Of a DNA stretch of 64,000 nucleotides, positions 47,462 through 59,909 are shown one piece after another. Numbering within the stretch: the first letter of the stretch is position 1; every line of letters starts with the position of its first letter. A model generated the notes under the pieces. It saw only the letters and a list, made by a program, of their open reading frames with translations, did not search any database and had not been told where the DNA came from. A program made the translations under genes and the position numbers. The DNA comes from Hemileia vastatrix (taxonomy: Eukaryota; Basidiomycota; Pucciniomycetes; Pucciniales; Zaghouaniaceae): assembly GCA_030280995.1 (NCBI GenBank), contig JASXTE010000163.1, positions 1-64,000 of the forward strand, given 5' to 3'.

Positions 47462-48398
47462 GGAAGCCCAGTCAAAGTCAATCTCGACCTTCGATCTTTT
47501 TGCACCTGATGCTCTTTCTCTAATGATAGTTCCGACTTTAATACTCATCAAGCTCTTCCAAGTCACTCATTTTTTCTCTTGATGGCAAGAAGATTTTTCC
47601 CGATCTCTTGTCAAATATACCAAAGTAAATACTTTCTTTTCCTTGGGACCCACCACCTTCTTGCTTTCGGGTTTCTCTTTTCTCGTTTCACTTTCCACAT
47701 TCAAAATCTGGATTCTCTTGGGCTTTCTGTTTTACTACTTTTGACACATTCTTGTACTTTTTTTCTTATATGCTTCTGTGTTTCGATTTCAATGTACATG
47801 CACGCTTCTTTTCCTTCTTAATTTTGATTTCCGACAGCACTCGATCTTCAACTTTTTCTAAATGGATGGACTTTTTGCAGAAACAAAAGAAGCCTATAAA
47901 ACAGGAAAAGAAGAGAGAGAAAGAGCATGAGGCAAAAGTTCTAATTGAAAAAATCAGTTTTTTGAGGGGTGGACGAGGGGGACTAATAATACAAGAATTG
48001 CAGAGATTTTGGGAGTAAGACTAGATTCATCTTAAAGAAACGAATCTATTGAAATGAGTTTGAGGGCATTGAAAGAATTGTAACAGATTGGAAATCTTGC
48101 TAAGTTGAAGAGAGAAGGGGAGAGGAAAGAATTGAGAAGTCTGGATAGCAGAATCCAAAGAAGAGAGTAAGAAGTGGTTGTTTGAAGTTCCAAACTTCCA
48201 CTTGCATTAATCAACCTGAGATCTCATTTAACGTAGACTTGTATGAGATCCCTTTCCAAAGATCTTTGCTCATCATTCATCCTCTAATCCAACCTACTAT
48301 CCTCCAGCTTTCCCTTCCTGCTTCCGCTTAGCTTGATTCGTATCTTTGCGATTCAATTCTCATCCTATCGTTCCAATCGAAGCCTTGTGACTGGATGC
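47462..48398. other. Convergent 3' intergenic region
   Basis: Roughly 940 bp between the 3' ends of the RING gene and the TOM6-like gene. T-rich in 47560-47870 and purine-rich after. The frames there have Phe/Leu/Ser runs only; no gene was recognised. Confidence 0.45.
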
Positions 48399-48745
48399 TT
48401 AGAAGACAGGGACCAAGAGGTCCTTTGCCAAAGTTCTAGCAAAGATGACTGAAGCTCCAAAGAAGACGATTCCCCATCCTACAGCTACGTTTCCGGGCCT
48501 CTTTTCAGGATGTAGGATTTCCTCTTGAACGAAAGTGGAGAACCAAGACTTTGGAGCTGGAGGTTGACGACCTGAAGGAGAGTTCAAGAAACCTCTTTGT
48601 GCGGATCTGAAAGATGAGAAGAGACAAGGTCAGCAAAGAGAGCTCGCTCCTCTGCGAACAGCCTTGCCTTGTCTTATTATTTGAGTTCTACCTGTTCTTG
48701 ATTGACTTACAGATAGGAGCCCTGTTCTTGATCTCTGCGTGCCAT
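48399..48745 (-). CDS. Small single-span protein, Tom6-like
   Basis: The ATG at 48745 encodes MARRDQEQGSYL, which joins across an intron (GTAAG donor near 48710, acceptor at 48607) to SAQRGFLNSPSGRQPPAPKS and the rest, about 74-75 residues in all. The pattern PKSWFSTFVQE, NVAVGWGIVFFGASVIFART and DLLVPVF parallels yeast Tom6: PKSxFxxF, a single helix, and a short tail ending in Pro. Tom6 stabilises the TOM complex in the mitochondrial outer membrane. The likeness is by pattern only, since proteins this small are hard to place, and a small inner-membrane subunit is the main alternative. The gene is too short to be sure of without a profile, but the clean splice and conserved-looking helix argue it is real. 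Confidence 0.55.
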
Positions 48746-49226
48746 CTTTGTGATAATGTCTTGTTGGTGGAGAGAGTCAAAGATTTCCTCTCTCTTTTCT
48801 CGTTATACCTCCCACGGGCTTGAGAGAAAAGGTTGCCCTTTGCGAGACCGAGGTATCGTGGGAAGACTTTGAAGGAATGTGATCTCATTGAGTATAGAAC
48901 AGGACAAAGAACAAATTGAAAGGAGAATTTCGAGAAACCAAGACAAAGTTGAAGCGATGTTGAGTCTATAAAAAAGGTTCGTGTATCTATTCAAGAAAGG
49001 GAAGAGGATGAAAATGCAGGGCCGAGGAATGAAGATATGTGTAAAGGAACCGAAACAACAGAGAGAATGCGGAGTTGGAAGGAGAGTGAAAAGGAGAGAG
49101 GGAGAGGGGGGGTGAGACTACGACAGAGAAAGAAAAGAAATGGTGGAGGATGAGGATGTGAGAAAGAACAGTAACGAATTGCAGATTATGGGCTGAATGA
49201 TTTTGGAATCGGAAAGGAGTTGCTCT
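48746..49226. other. Intergenic region between tandem minus-strand genes
   Basis: 480 bp between the kinase stop and the TOM6-like start. Purine-rich runs (gagggagaggggggg near 49100) but no gene. Confidence 0.45.
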
Positions 49227-52200
49227 TCAAGCGCTCTTCTTGCGGATCTCGAAGCTGACTCCTCCATCTCCTTCACTTTCATAACCATCTTGACCATCAC
49301 CATAATCCTTGACTTCATCTCTGACTTCTCCTCTCTGATCGTGTTTCAGAGTAGCATTCACGAATCCACTATCAACTTCTGTATTGAGAGCAGCTGTAGT
49401 CTGCGATTGAGAGCCAGAAGCAGAAATCGGTCGAGGTTGAGGTAGGACTGCAGTCTCGTCTGCGTCTGCGAAACGATCGTTCCAATTTGAAGGAGATGGT
49501 TGAAGAGAAGGAGAATTAGGATCGACAGTTTCCGAAGCACCCATGCCTCTTCTGAGAGCAGCAGCTTCGGAATCGTCTCCGATGGCGTATGCGTTGTTTG
49601 GAGGAATCGAGCTTGAAGAATAGGGAGCAGCTGTAACTTGAGGATGAGAGTGAACGGAATCTCTCTCATCACCAGAAGAGGAATGATGAACGATACCAGT
49701 ATAAGGAGGTTTGAAGAGATTATAACCTCCTTCGACTGAAGGCGTCAAACCTTCACTAGATTCCGGACCAGATCGATATGGGCTTCCACCATGCCTCTCA
49801 TCGTCTGTGCTGACTCCTCCAGAATCGAATCCATTGGGGTTTCTAGGACCTAAACCGCCTCTTGAGCCTCTTTCAGTATCTGATCTCCATCCGCTTCCAT
49901 CGTTCTTGATGCCACGAATCCTTCCACCCCTGACATTCTCATCGAGATCATCGTCCGAGAACTCGAGATCCAAGTCTACATCGTCTGTCTCTAGATCTAT
50001 CCTTTGAGGTTCGTTGAGAGCTTGATCATGTCTTGCAGAGAAAGCGTCTTGAGGTGAGACAGACCTAGAGCTTGAATCCGATCGACCTTGTCCTTGAGCG
50101 CTAGAGAAGCGAAGTCGATCATTCCAAGGCAAAGGAGCACTGCTGGGCGAATCTCTAGCTGGTCTTGGTCCAACGCTCGTGGAGGCTCCGATTGCATCGA
50201 CGGTGAGAGGAGGAGGAGCGTGGGCGAAAGGACTTGAAGAGACGCTCTTGGAGGCGAAGACTTCTTGATTCGAAGCGCGATGGAAGGCAGAGCTTCCATG
50301 CTGACTCAAAGAGTCCATACTAGCTTTTCCGATTGGCTCTCTGAACGAAGAAGGAGGAGCGCCACGAGAAGCCGCCGTTCCAGGACGAGATCGAGACTTC
50401 CTTGAACTTCTAGGACTGCTGGATCCATTCGACCAGACGCCTCTGAACAAGTCTCCCAATCGAGATCGACTAGATTGATGCTGAGCTATGGAACCACTTG
50501 CAGTAGACCATCGACCGGTATCAGTGTCTTGAGATCTTCTACCTGAAGTATCGACTCTTTCCAACGGATGATTTGCAGAAGCCAGAGACTCTCTCGCTAT
50601 TAGCCTCGACGAGGTTGGAGAATCCGAAGATGAACGATTGAGAGCTGGAGATGCAGTCTCTATCGGGGTAGGAGAAGGCTCTTTGCTTACTAGAAGGTCA
50701 GAGCATGCCGAAGACCTTCGCTGGTAGATGCTAGGCTTCGTCGACCGCTGAGCTGCAGCAGCATTAGCAGCATCGCTTGGAAGTAGGCTTGAGACGATCC
50801 ATGGGAAATTTCCAGATGGCGGTGGTGATTGTTGAGAAGAAGCTTGAGCTGAAATCTTTCGAAGCTTGGCTTCAGCGCTGACTGATCCTTCCGTCTCTGT
50901 CAGAATTGGAGAGCTGCTTCTGGTAGCAGGTTGACTTCGACTTTCCTTTGCTGAGATTGAGCCTTGACCATTAACTCGACGACCAGGAGTACCTTCTGAA
51001 GAGGCAACATAGGTAAGGTTCCTTGCTCCAGCTTTGAGCGATTTCTCGCTTGGGATGACAGAGGACTGCCTTCGAAAGAAGAAGCCAGGTCGATGAGATG
51101 GAGTCTTTGGAGCCTTGACTGTTCCTCCAACTGCGACTGGAGTAAGAGGGACGCTGTGATGCATCACATTGACTCCAGCGCTCCGAGGTGAAGAATGGAT
51201 GATTTGATGAGCCGTAGAGCCTGAGAGATTCGAGCTCATTGGAGTGAGATCGAATGGCTGAAGGTGGGAAGCACTCTTGCTTCTCTTCCTTCCTAGAACC
51301 AGACCATCTGGTCCCAAACCTTCTCGATGATGATGATGATGACCGACGAAGCTCTCTATGATCTTGTGTCGTAGGTTCTTGAACGTTCGTTTCATCTTGG
51401 AGAAGCCAGTGAGAGCTCCTTCGACGTCTTCATGAGAGATTTCAACGAAAGGATGCTTCTGAATGTCTGTCTCGTCTAGCCAAGCATCTGGGGCCTCTAG
51501 ATCCCGAGTGACCCAAGGATGAGTCTTGACTTCCTCCAACTTGATCCTTGTAGCGGGATCCTTGTCTAGAAGACGATCTAGAAGATCTCTCAGCAGTCTT
51601 GCTTCCTCTGGAAGATCCTCCTCTCGAGCGTCAGGATCGTGAGGCTCTTCTTCAGCTACGTCTCCTTCTTCGTCAGTCCATTGCTTCAGTTCCTTCCACC
51701 TAGGAGCTCTCGGACCGACCTTGACTCGATCCGCACCCATCCAAGTCGGGAGAGTGTAGTCCTCGTTGGAGATGACTGAGAAAAGAGCGTATTCCGATTC
51801 GGCAGTGAATGGAGGATGACCGAAGAGAAGACAGTAGAGAGTGACTCCTAGAGCCCATATATCGATGGCTTTGGTGATTGGAAGCTTTCGATCTCTAGGA
51901 GCAGGACCAGGGATAGTTCGACGATTTGGAAGAGCAGCTTCCGACTTGGAGATCTTGGTGAGAGGAGCAGCTGGGAATGGAAACTCTTTGCTTCTGGGAC
52001 TCTCCGAAAGAGCGGCTGGAGTATTCCTGGTACTAGAGACCGTCGAAGGAGGGGCAGCTATGCTTTCTCCAGAAAGACAAAGCTCCGGAGCGAAGAAGGC
52101 TGGACTGCCAGCTGTCTTTGCCAGCTCGTGATCGTCCACCAAGCTTGGATCCTTGGTAGCAACCCCACTTGATCCGCTACTGCTATGAGTTGGAAGGCCT

Positions 52201-53982
52201 CCTCCTGCGACTAGCAGAGAGTAGCTGAAGTGAGAGACTCCAAAGTCAGAGATCTTGACTCTCCTCGAAGAATCCCAGAGAAGGTTTGCGGGCTTGATGT
52301 CTCGATGAATGATTCCTTGATAATGAAGGTATTCCAAGCCACAGACGACGTCTCTGACTGTCTGACGAGCTTCGGAAATCGTCATCGTTGGAAAGCCTCG
52401 AATGTCTTTCCACTGAACCTCTCCTCCTTCCATGTATTCGAGGACTATTAAGAGAGAAAGAGAGCGGAAGCACAAGTTGTTGAGTAAACAAAGAACACTG
52501 ACTCTCGATCCTGAACGATCATCTCGAGTTGATCCTATCAGTACTTACCCATGAAGATCTTCTTGCTCTGAGGATCGTCTATGACCTCTTTCAACATGAC
52601 CACATTCTCATGACAACATTTCTTCATGATAGCTATCTCTCTCTTGACTTTCTTGTCAGTAGTCCAGAGCATTGATCTTTTAGTTCTCTCTTTTTCCTTT
52701 GCTTTCTCAGCCTTTTCCAATTCTTTATCAGCATAGGTAGGTCTTGAAGGAGTTCCACCTCCCCACCTTCCATATCTTCCAGCAAGAGCAGCAGCGGCTT
52801 GAGTAGAAGCCCTACCACTAAGACTTGAGGATCCGGGAGATTTGGTTGGAGTCGAAGGAGCTGGAGCGAATCTGGTAGCAGGAGATTTGGGAGAAGCTGG
52901 AGGATTCTCGTTGTTGATGTGACCTTGAAATGGTTTCTCACTCTCTTCTCGGTGATGATCAGAATCGGTTGCAGATTCTTTTCCTTTTCCTTTGAGATCT
53001 GTCGAATTTGATGGAATTGATGATTGGTTCTCTAATTGTCGACCTTCTTTCTCTGATCTCCTTTCTCTCTCCCTTTCTCTACCTAGAGTTGCTCCTCTTC
53101 CCCAATTCCCAACAGCTCCGCCTCCTAATCTCTTCCTCCCCTCTCTTTCTACAATCTTGACGGCCACTTTCTCTCCAGTGTCTGTATCTCTGGCCAGTCG
53201 AACCTTTCCGTGAACTCCTCGACCAAGCTCATCCTCACTGGAAAGACAATTAAGAGATGATGGGATCAGGTCGGTCAGTAGTTTGCGATGTTTTCGCGAA
53301 AAAGAATCTCAACTTTGAGTTCTTATTGTAGAAATTAATCTATCATATAAAGTTTCACCCAGTCCCAAGACCTGTACAAAGTCAACCTCCAAAGATAAAG
53401 CTTGATAACTCACATGATGTACTGATTGATCATCCTCCTGCCACTTGCCTCATGAGTCTTGAGTTGAAGATGATTCGTCTCTAATACCACGGGTCTTCTA
53501 CCTCCAGTGACGCTAGTAGCGTTACTAGAAGCGATACCAGAAGTGGAAGGAGTGGAAGCGCCAGAGTGAGATTGAGAGGTAGTAGCTGAATGGATCATGT
53601 TGAAGTGACTTGGCATCCCACCAGGAGTGGTTGCAGTTGAATTGGGACCACTTGGATTTCTCGAGATAGGATTACTGTTTGTACCAGAAGTAGAAGTAGA
53701 CGAGGGAGGGTTGTGATGCTTTGTGTAATTCAATTGAGCCTGAGCTGAACCGCCTGGAGGTGAAGAGAGATGGATCGACGTTTGACTGATTTGATTCATT
53801 GACGTCGGATTGATAGTTGACTTTATAAGATTGTTGGATAAAGAAGAAGAAGTGAATTCATGATGATTGGGTAGAGGTAGATTAGAATTGGCTGCTGGTG
53901 AAGTTTGACCAGAAGAACTTGGAGAAGGGGATGCTGAAGATGCCACTGATTGTCTTTGAATCTTTCTACTTCTAGAACTCAT
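49227..53982 (-). CDS. CaMKK/Ssp1-type serine/threonine protein kinase
   Basis: Kinases of this group phosphorylate the activation loop of AMPK/Snf1-type kinases. The ATG at 53982 begins a Ser/Thr-rich N-terminus. Spliced exons give the glycine loop ELGRGVHGKVRLA and VAVKIV. A low-complexity insert of about 130 residues inside the N-lobe follows, before KREIAIMKKCCHENVVMLKE. The hinge is VLEYMEGGEVQW. The catalytic loop HRDIKPANLL, the ISDFGVSHF metal motif, GSPAFFAPELC and DIWALGVTLYCLLFGHPPF are complete, so the enzyme should be active. An insert of about 75 residues sits between the DFG and APE segments region and subdomain IX. After HPWVTRDLEAPDAW comes a disordered Ser-rich tail of over 600 residues with a GHHHHHR run. 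The insert after beta-3 matches the position of the regulatory insert of CaMKKs. Three or four introns are present. Confidence 0.85.
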
Positions 53983-54057
53983 TCTTGATGATCTTGAAAT
54001 AGAGATCTCGACGAGTTTGAGTGGAAGATTGTATGAATGGATTAATCCATTCTCAGT

Positions 54058-54061
<4 letters not shown>

Positions 54062-54092
<31 letters not shown>
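54062..54092 (+). repeat. (CT)n microsatellite upstream of the kinase gene
   Basis: About 15 CT units, followed by CTTTCTCTTTCTC, lie 80 bp upstream of the kinase start on the minus strand, so they read as GA repeats in the promoter or 5' UTR. Confidence 0.9.
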
Positions 54093-54100
<8 letters not shown>

Positions 54101-54374
54101 TCTCGAGACCTTCTAATGACCTTGTTCTGACTTGATTCAATCGACTTTCAGCTTCAATCTCGGATGTTTCTTTGCTTGTTTCGTTGAAGAGGTCGTAAAG
54201 GAAGAGTCAAGGTTTTGGGACCAGAAAAAACCTCTCATCCAAAGTTTCTCGTTCATGACCTCACTACAAGGTCCGATCCCTCTGGCTTCAATTACATATC
54301 TCATAAGAGAGACGTTTCACAGAACATTAAGATGTATTACACGCAATAGAGCAAGAGCATAGAAACACATGGAA

Positions 54375-55155
54375 TCATTGATTGACTGCTAGGTTCGTCA
54401 CAGCAGAGTCGAAGTCTTCATGGCGGGAGAGGCAAAGTAGAGAATGAGATTCAGTTCAAAGAGATTCTAGAGAATCAGTCAATCAGCTCAAAACTGAATT
54501 CTTTACCTCTGTCGAAAACACTCACAAGCTCTGACCTTGGTGACTTTCCACTGGCTCTCTTTCTTTGTCCAATGCATCACCCACGAGTAATAATTCTCCC
54601 AAACCGTCTTTCCATCCTTTAATTTGGCAGTTCCAATCATTTCAGTGCATGATTTAATAATTCCGTCACCTTTGGGGCTCTCATCTATTAGGATGTCGAC
54701 TGATAAGTGCAAAGATGGGTAGAAGAAAGGTTTCTAATCAGCTCTTTGACGAACCTGCTTTCCTCTAAAGATATCGATTTCACTCACTGATCTTCAATTT
54801 GAGAGGTTCTGAGAAGTATTCGTTCAATGGAGCTAGGACTTGGGTCAAGAATTGAGTCTTAGAGGTACAAATTCCAGAAAAGGGAGTCGTCTTGCCTTGA
54901 GCTCCGGTTGCTGGAGTCGAGACTGTCCAATGAACGTCTTCATCGACAAACTTAGAAAGTCAAGGAGAAAAGTGAGAAATCGAAAGGGAAGGAAGAGAGT
55001 TGAAGCCCATGAGAAGTCAGCGGTTTGACACTTTCTCCACTACGAACGAACGAACTGACGTCTTGGAAGAACGAGGGTGTCTCTGTTTCGAGCTTTCTCA
55101 AGTTAGATTTGATCTGAGCTGGAGTGATCTCTGTCATTTCTACTTGAACTGCCAT
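54375..55155 (-). CDS. NTF2/SnoaL-like small protein
   Basis: The ATG at 55155 starts MAVQVEMTEITPAQIKSNLR. Exons follow with KFVDEDVHWTVSTPATGAQG, FLTQVLAPLNEYF, VDILIDESPKGDGI, ENYYSWVMHWTKKESQWKV, and a last exon reading YFDSAVTNLAVNQ with the stop at 54375. The cone-shaped NTF2-like fold is suggested by the W-x-S/T strand, the W..NYYSWVMHW strand and the terminal R-A-Y-x-D-S-A-V motif typical of fungal SnoaL-like proteins. Members are often binding proteins or cyclases of unknown substrate. About 160 residues. The donor of the first intron was not resolved because two candidate sites differ in phase. The other joins are clean. Confidence 0.7.
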
Positions 55156-56345
55156 GAGAGCGAGAGGGTTTGGAGAGAAGAGAAGAATGCACTTTTTGGG
55201 TGAGTGAACGACAAGCTCTTGCAACTGCTTCCCACTGAGCTTTGGATTTGGATCCTTCAGACCTCTGAGGGCCTCTTCAAGCGGTTTTGCTCCAGTTGAA
55301 TATTTTTAACATGTTTCTCATATTGGAAAGAATGTGTCAAAAATGATGAAAAGAGCATTCACTCCTTCGTTCAAGAGTAACTCGCATTGAAGAGGTGAAT
55401 CCGAGTCGTAGTCTGATTAAGAATAATTCTTGGTCGATATTCTTGTTTTCGAATACGCCATCCTGAGCCATCTCCTGTCCTTCAAGGCCTCTCGAAAGCA
55501 ATTCAAGAGGCTGCTTTGATGAATTGTGATTCTGTCAAAAAAAATCGGCAAGCATAAAGACAGCTGCTGAACAGGTCCAGAGCTTGCGAACATGTTCAGA
55601 GTCGTTCAGATCTCAGAGTTCTGTTCAAACCTCACTCGTTCAGGAGAGTGATCATCGATTCACAAAGACTCAAACGCCAATCCATCGGACAGCCTTGACT
55701 TCACTTGATATTTCAATCAATAAAATGTGCATAAAGGAGGTTTGATAAGAGCCCAAAGCGAGATTCACAATGGCAGAGTTAGACAAGACAGACGCCACTC
55801 ACATCCAGACTTCACCTCTGTCTCTAACGTAACTCCACTTTCAACCTAGTAATACATAGGACTGAAGTCTGCTCAGCAGGAGCTGAGGCGAACTGAGCCC
55901 AGATCAGAGAGAGCTCGTATTGTACAGCAGAATGAAGATCTCTCTCTTCTTGTCTTCCGAAGCTCGGATTGGCGTTCGATTCGAGTCTTCACTACGGAGA
56001 TACACGAATGCAAAAAAGGCTTTCAGAGCTGCTCAATGACGACCTCATGAAGAGCTTCAGACAAGGACGGAAGAGATGGACCGAGAAACCTTCTCTCTGT
56101 ATGTCTCTCTGTCCAATTCTCCTGCAGTCTCGCGAGAAGGATCTTCAACAAGATCAAGTAGTAGTGTGCATTTACTATGACAATGAGACGAAACACAGGG
56201 AACCGTATGCATGAAAACAAATGACATGAACATGAGGGAGTGAGGCAAGAGAAGCAGAAGAGTGGAAGCCGATGAGGGAAGAAGAACATGAAGTTGCCTT
56301 CTTGAGGTTGGGTCGAAAAAGAACGAAGAAAGCCATTGCAGATAT
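55156..56345. other. Long intergenic region with possible F-box remnants
   Basis: Plus-strand scraps look like fragments of an F-box gene. LLQLLPTELWIWIL occurs at about 55214-55256, HLLSFKASRKQFKRLL at about 55467-55515, and FRRVIIDSQRLKR near 55640-55680, in different frames and broken by stops. They may be a decayed gene or chance. No intact gene is present. Confidence 0.3.
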
Positions 56346-58507
56346 CTACTCTTCGATGTTCATTTCTGTTAAAGAAAGAAGGCATAGAATCGATGAAGGG
56401 AGAGAAGAAATCGAAATCAGCTCCAATCCAGAGTGCCCTCTCTCAATTTCGTCCTCTTCGCAATCAGTCAACTCACCTTCCAAATCGTCCAACAACTCAT
56501 CCATTCCAACGGTAGGAACGTCTTCATCGCCAAATTCAGATTCTCCATCAGTAGTCATACCATCATCGGCGTCCATATCAACTTCTTTCTCAACTCCATC
56601 TTCATCCATAGCATCATCCTCCTCATCATCTTGAGTATTGAGTTTCCTGGCTTTAGCTCTAGCTTTTTCTTCTCTTCTTCTTTTCAATTGTTCTTCTTTA
56701 ATAGGATCTCTATAAAGATTAACACCTCTTCTCATTTCATCATCCTCTTCCAATTCTCTCAAGAACATTTCATAATCTCTCTCTACTCTCTTTGAATCCA
56801 AACCACCTTTTCTACCTATAGCACCTCTACCACTACCTTCTTTTCCATCCCCTCCTGCACCGTCTTCAGCTTCTTTAGCTATGGATTTCAATTTCCATGC
56901 TCGATTCTTTCTTCTACGTTTGGAATCTGGGAAGGATTTCTTTACCAAAATCACATCTGGTTTCCTTTCTTCTGGAATGGTATCCCAATTATCAGAATTG
57001 AAATTGGTTAATCTCAAATGATATCCTAAAGCTGTATCTCCAGGTTGTAATAAACTACCTAAATGAGTTCTAGTATGATAAACAGCATCTGCTTGACCAA
57101 AAGAAGTGGCGTTCAAAGCTGAAACTTGGGCATCTGCTTGTAAGAATTTTCCTTCTTGATTTCCAATCGGTTCAATGTCTAAAACCAAGAATTCAACCAA
57201 TTCAGGAATGGCACATAATGAAGGGAAAGGATCTCTATAATATTTCTCTGCTGGTAAATCTGCGATTCTTAATGTTGTTGGATCCATTAATCTTAGAGAA
57301 TTGTTGACTCTGATACAGAGCAATAATTGATTGATACCAGATAATGATTTTGCTAGAGCTTTTGGTAAACAAACCAAATCGTCTTTACAGATTGGAGCGA
57401 TTTCTACTGAATAAGTGAACTTGTGATTCGATGTTGAGGTATGGACATCCATTGAGACTACTTGAGATGAGGCTGTTACTCTGATTGGGACTACTGATCC
57501 TAAGAATTCACACATCTTGATGGCATGAGCTCTTTGTGCGAAATAGAAATCTAAACCATCTTTCTTTTCGTTGATGTTGACTGTGTCACGATGAGCGTTG
57601 TGTTTGAGCATCAGCTGTTCTAGATAGAGGAAGGTTCTCTTGTGTTCGACTACGATGAAGAAAAAAGGATTAAGAATCGAAGGAAAAAGATAGAGAAAAG
57701 TTCAAAGGAGTCAGAATGTATGCCTTGAAAGTGCAAAGCAGGTAACGTCTTGTCTTGAGACAAAGAATCGAATCTCTCTTCAGTGTCACTTCTATTATTA
57801 CAACGACTTCAATCCAGAAAGATTCATTTTCCACTCTGACACCATTCGTAGAATTTTCTTTTGCCTTCTCCTCTTTGCTCAGTCGACGTTGCTCTACTAG
57901 ACTGACCTTTCTGCCTGACCTGGACTGTAGCTCTCCACATGTTCTTTGCAGCGAGTCTTGTGCAATCTGGGCATTGACCATATTGAACGACGAATTCGAT
58001 TTCAAATATTTGCTGAAGGATAGTTCCAGTCAATACCTAAAGAGAAGAAGAGGTTTTTTGAACACAGTCAGAAAAAGTCTTCCTTCTTAACTCCTTTCCT
58101 CCGTCTCCCAACCATTTCCAGACCCCCTACTTCTATGTTTTGATTATCAGGATACTCACTTCTTTCTGTACAGTCAATTTGACCTTTAACCTTTTAGAAT
58201 GAGGTTCAGTCCAAATGAAACCAGCGTCTACCAATCTAACTTTATTCAAACCTTTTAATTTCCTCAAACAGATTGCCAACAATTCTCTACTTTCCAATTG
58301 AGCCTGAACCCATGATTGAGGAGGATTTAAATACCTTTCACAATTCCTACAGAAGTTGATTGAGGCTTGTTTTGGGATTCCTTCAGTAATGTCGACTGAG
58401 TTTCGAAGACAAGAGAGACAGAGATTGGCAGAAGATGGAGGAATTGGAGTTCCGCAATCTGCGCATAGAACCATTCCATGAGATGTGTTTGCTGGAATGT
58501 AATCCAT
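56346..58507 (-). CDS. NMD3: 60S ribosomal export protein Nmd3
   Basis: Nmd3 is the adaptor that links pre-60S subunits to Crm1 for nuclear export. The ATG at 58507 starts a zinc region with CxxC pairs (CADCGTP, CLSCLRN, CRNCERYL). The core motifs are VRLVDAGFIWTEPHSKRLKV, FVVQYGQCPDC, then after an intron FLYLEQLMLKHNAH and GLDFYFAQRAHAIKMCEFL. SHTSTSNHKF-like TSTSNHKFTYSVEIAPICKD follows. The C-terminal third has a basic segment (KRRRKNRAWKLK) likely to be the nuclear localisation signal. Acidic stretches follow, and the Leu-rich MDELLDDLEGEL near the C-terminus is a plausible export signal. Introns lie near 58020-58155 and 57620-57880. All parts are in frame. It is divergent from NOP16 with 199 bp between start codons. 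Confidence 0.93.
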
Positions 58508-58706
58508 GATTGAGTAGAATTGGAGGGGAGAGAGTTAGAAATGGGTTGATGTGGTAGAAGTGGAAAAAGTCGAAAGGAAGATTTCAAAATTTTTGAATCT
58601 GCACTCGACCAAAAGCTGCTTCGATTCACTCCCAGCCATTCTACAAGAAACGCTTCTAAGAAACCTCTAAAGAATCGTATAAAGTACTCTTAATCAATCT
58701 CCAGTC
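58508..58706. promoter_or_regulatory. Shared divergent promoter (NMD3 / NOP16)
   Basis: 199 bp between the outward-facing start codons of two large-subunit biogenesis genes. CCACTTC-type stretches and AAATTTTT near 58590 are present, but no factor site can be named. Confidence 0.55.
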
Positions 58707-59802
58707 ATGGCCAATCCACGTCAGAGAAGAAAGTCGAGATCCGGAACTCATACTGGTCCTTCCAGAAGATCAAAGAGGGAAATGAAGAAGAAACTCGTAA
58801 GAGCCCCAACTGTAAAAGGTCCAGAAATCTTGAAACAGAAATGGGATCCAAAGTTGACTGTAAGACAAAAGTAAGTATCCATAGCAGTCGGAGGAAGTAA
58901 GGAAGGGAGAGCATCAAGAGAATGGGAGTAACATTCGGTCAAGCAGAGTCGAATCTTTGAAACATCTTTCATGGCTTGGAGCCTTGAATATGAGATCAGA
59001 ATCAATGAAACAACTCAGAATGATATCATGAAGCAGGTCGAAGGCTAGAGACCAATGCTGGAATGAAATCTCAATCCAAACCACTTCTAGACTTGTCTCG
59101 AGAGCTGACCCTTTCTGTTTCCTCTTTACTTCGCCCTTCATCACTTTTCTTTTCAGCTATGCCAAACTAGGGCTAGTCTCGGGTCTAGACATCTCAGCAG
59201 CAGGAGGAGTGGAAGATCTAGATTCATACAAAGTCCCATCCCAATTCCAGAATAGTATTAAAGACGATGATGTAGCAGAATCCTCAACTTCAACAAGTAC
59301 GAAGCCCAAAAAGGGAATGGGTAGAATCATTAAAGATTCAGAAGGGAAAATCGTAGACATCATAGAAGGGGAATCCGAATCCGAATCAGAAGATCAAGGT
59401 GAAGGATCAAGTAGTAGTAAGAATCCATGGGGTAAATTAGGAGAAGGAGGGGATGAAAATTCATCTGAAAAGACTCAATTGGAAGAAAAGAAATTGGCTT
59501 TGAAAATGTCTAAATTCCCAGAACCCTTGAAAGGAAAAGGAAAGGATCCCTCCTCCTCTTCGAAAGTGATTGAGAAATTGATGGAATTGGAAAAGAATGA
59601 GAAACCGGTTCCAAGACATGTTTCTTTAGGTAGACATCAATGGTTGAAGGATTTGATTGAGAAATATGACGATGATTTCCAAGGAATGTCAAAGGATAAA
59701 AGGTTGAATGTCTTACAGAAAACAGAGGGAGAAATCAAGAGGAGTATAAAGAAAGCTGGTGGGAAAGAGGAGATTTTGAAAGGTTTCGAAAGTCAACGTT
59801 GA
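58707..59802 (+). CDS. NOP16: Ribosome biogenesis protein Nop16
   Basis: Nop16 is a nucleolar protein of early pre-60S particles. Exons 58707-58870 and 59157-59802 join in frame (LTVRQN|YAKLGL). The start MANPRQRRKSRSGTHTGPSR and the motif KGPEILKQKWDPKLTVRQNY are the family N-terminus. GRIIKDSEGKIVDIIEGE is the middle signature, and the C-terminal part has VPRHVSLGRHQWLKDLIEKY and the DDDFQGMSKDKRLN helix. The protein is about 269 residues, within the fungal range. It is divergent from NMD3. Confidence 0.93.
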
Positions 59803-59909
59803 ATGAGATTTTTGTTTCTGTCGTTTTTCGCTTTTTGTTCGTTTTGTCATTGTAGATTTTAATCGATGTTCATTTACTTCTTTCCGTGGTTGAGAATGAG
59901 AGCTCGGCG

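Noticed and set aside
47579..48018. Hydrophobic Phe/Leu/Ser-rich plus-strand frames
   Set aside because: Located in T-rich 3' sequence after the RING gene; composition explains the open frames.
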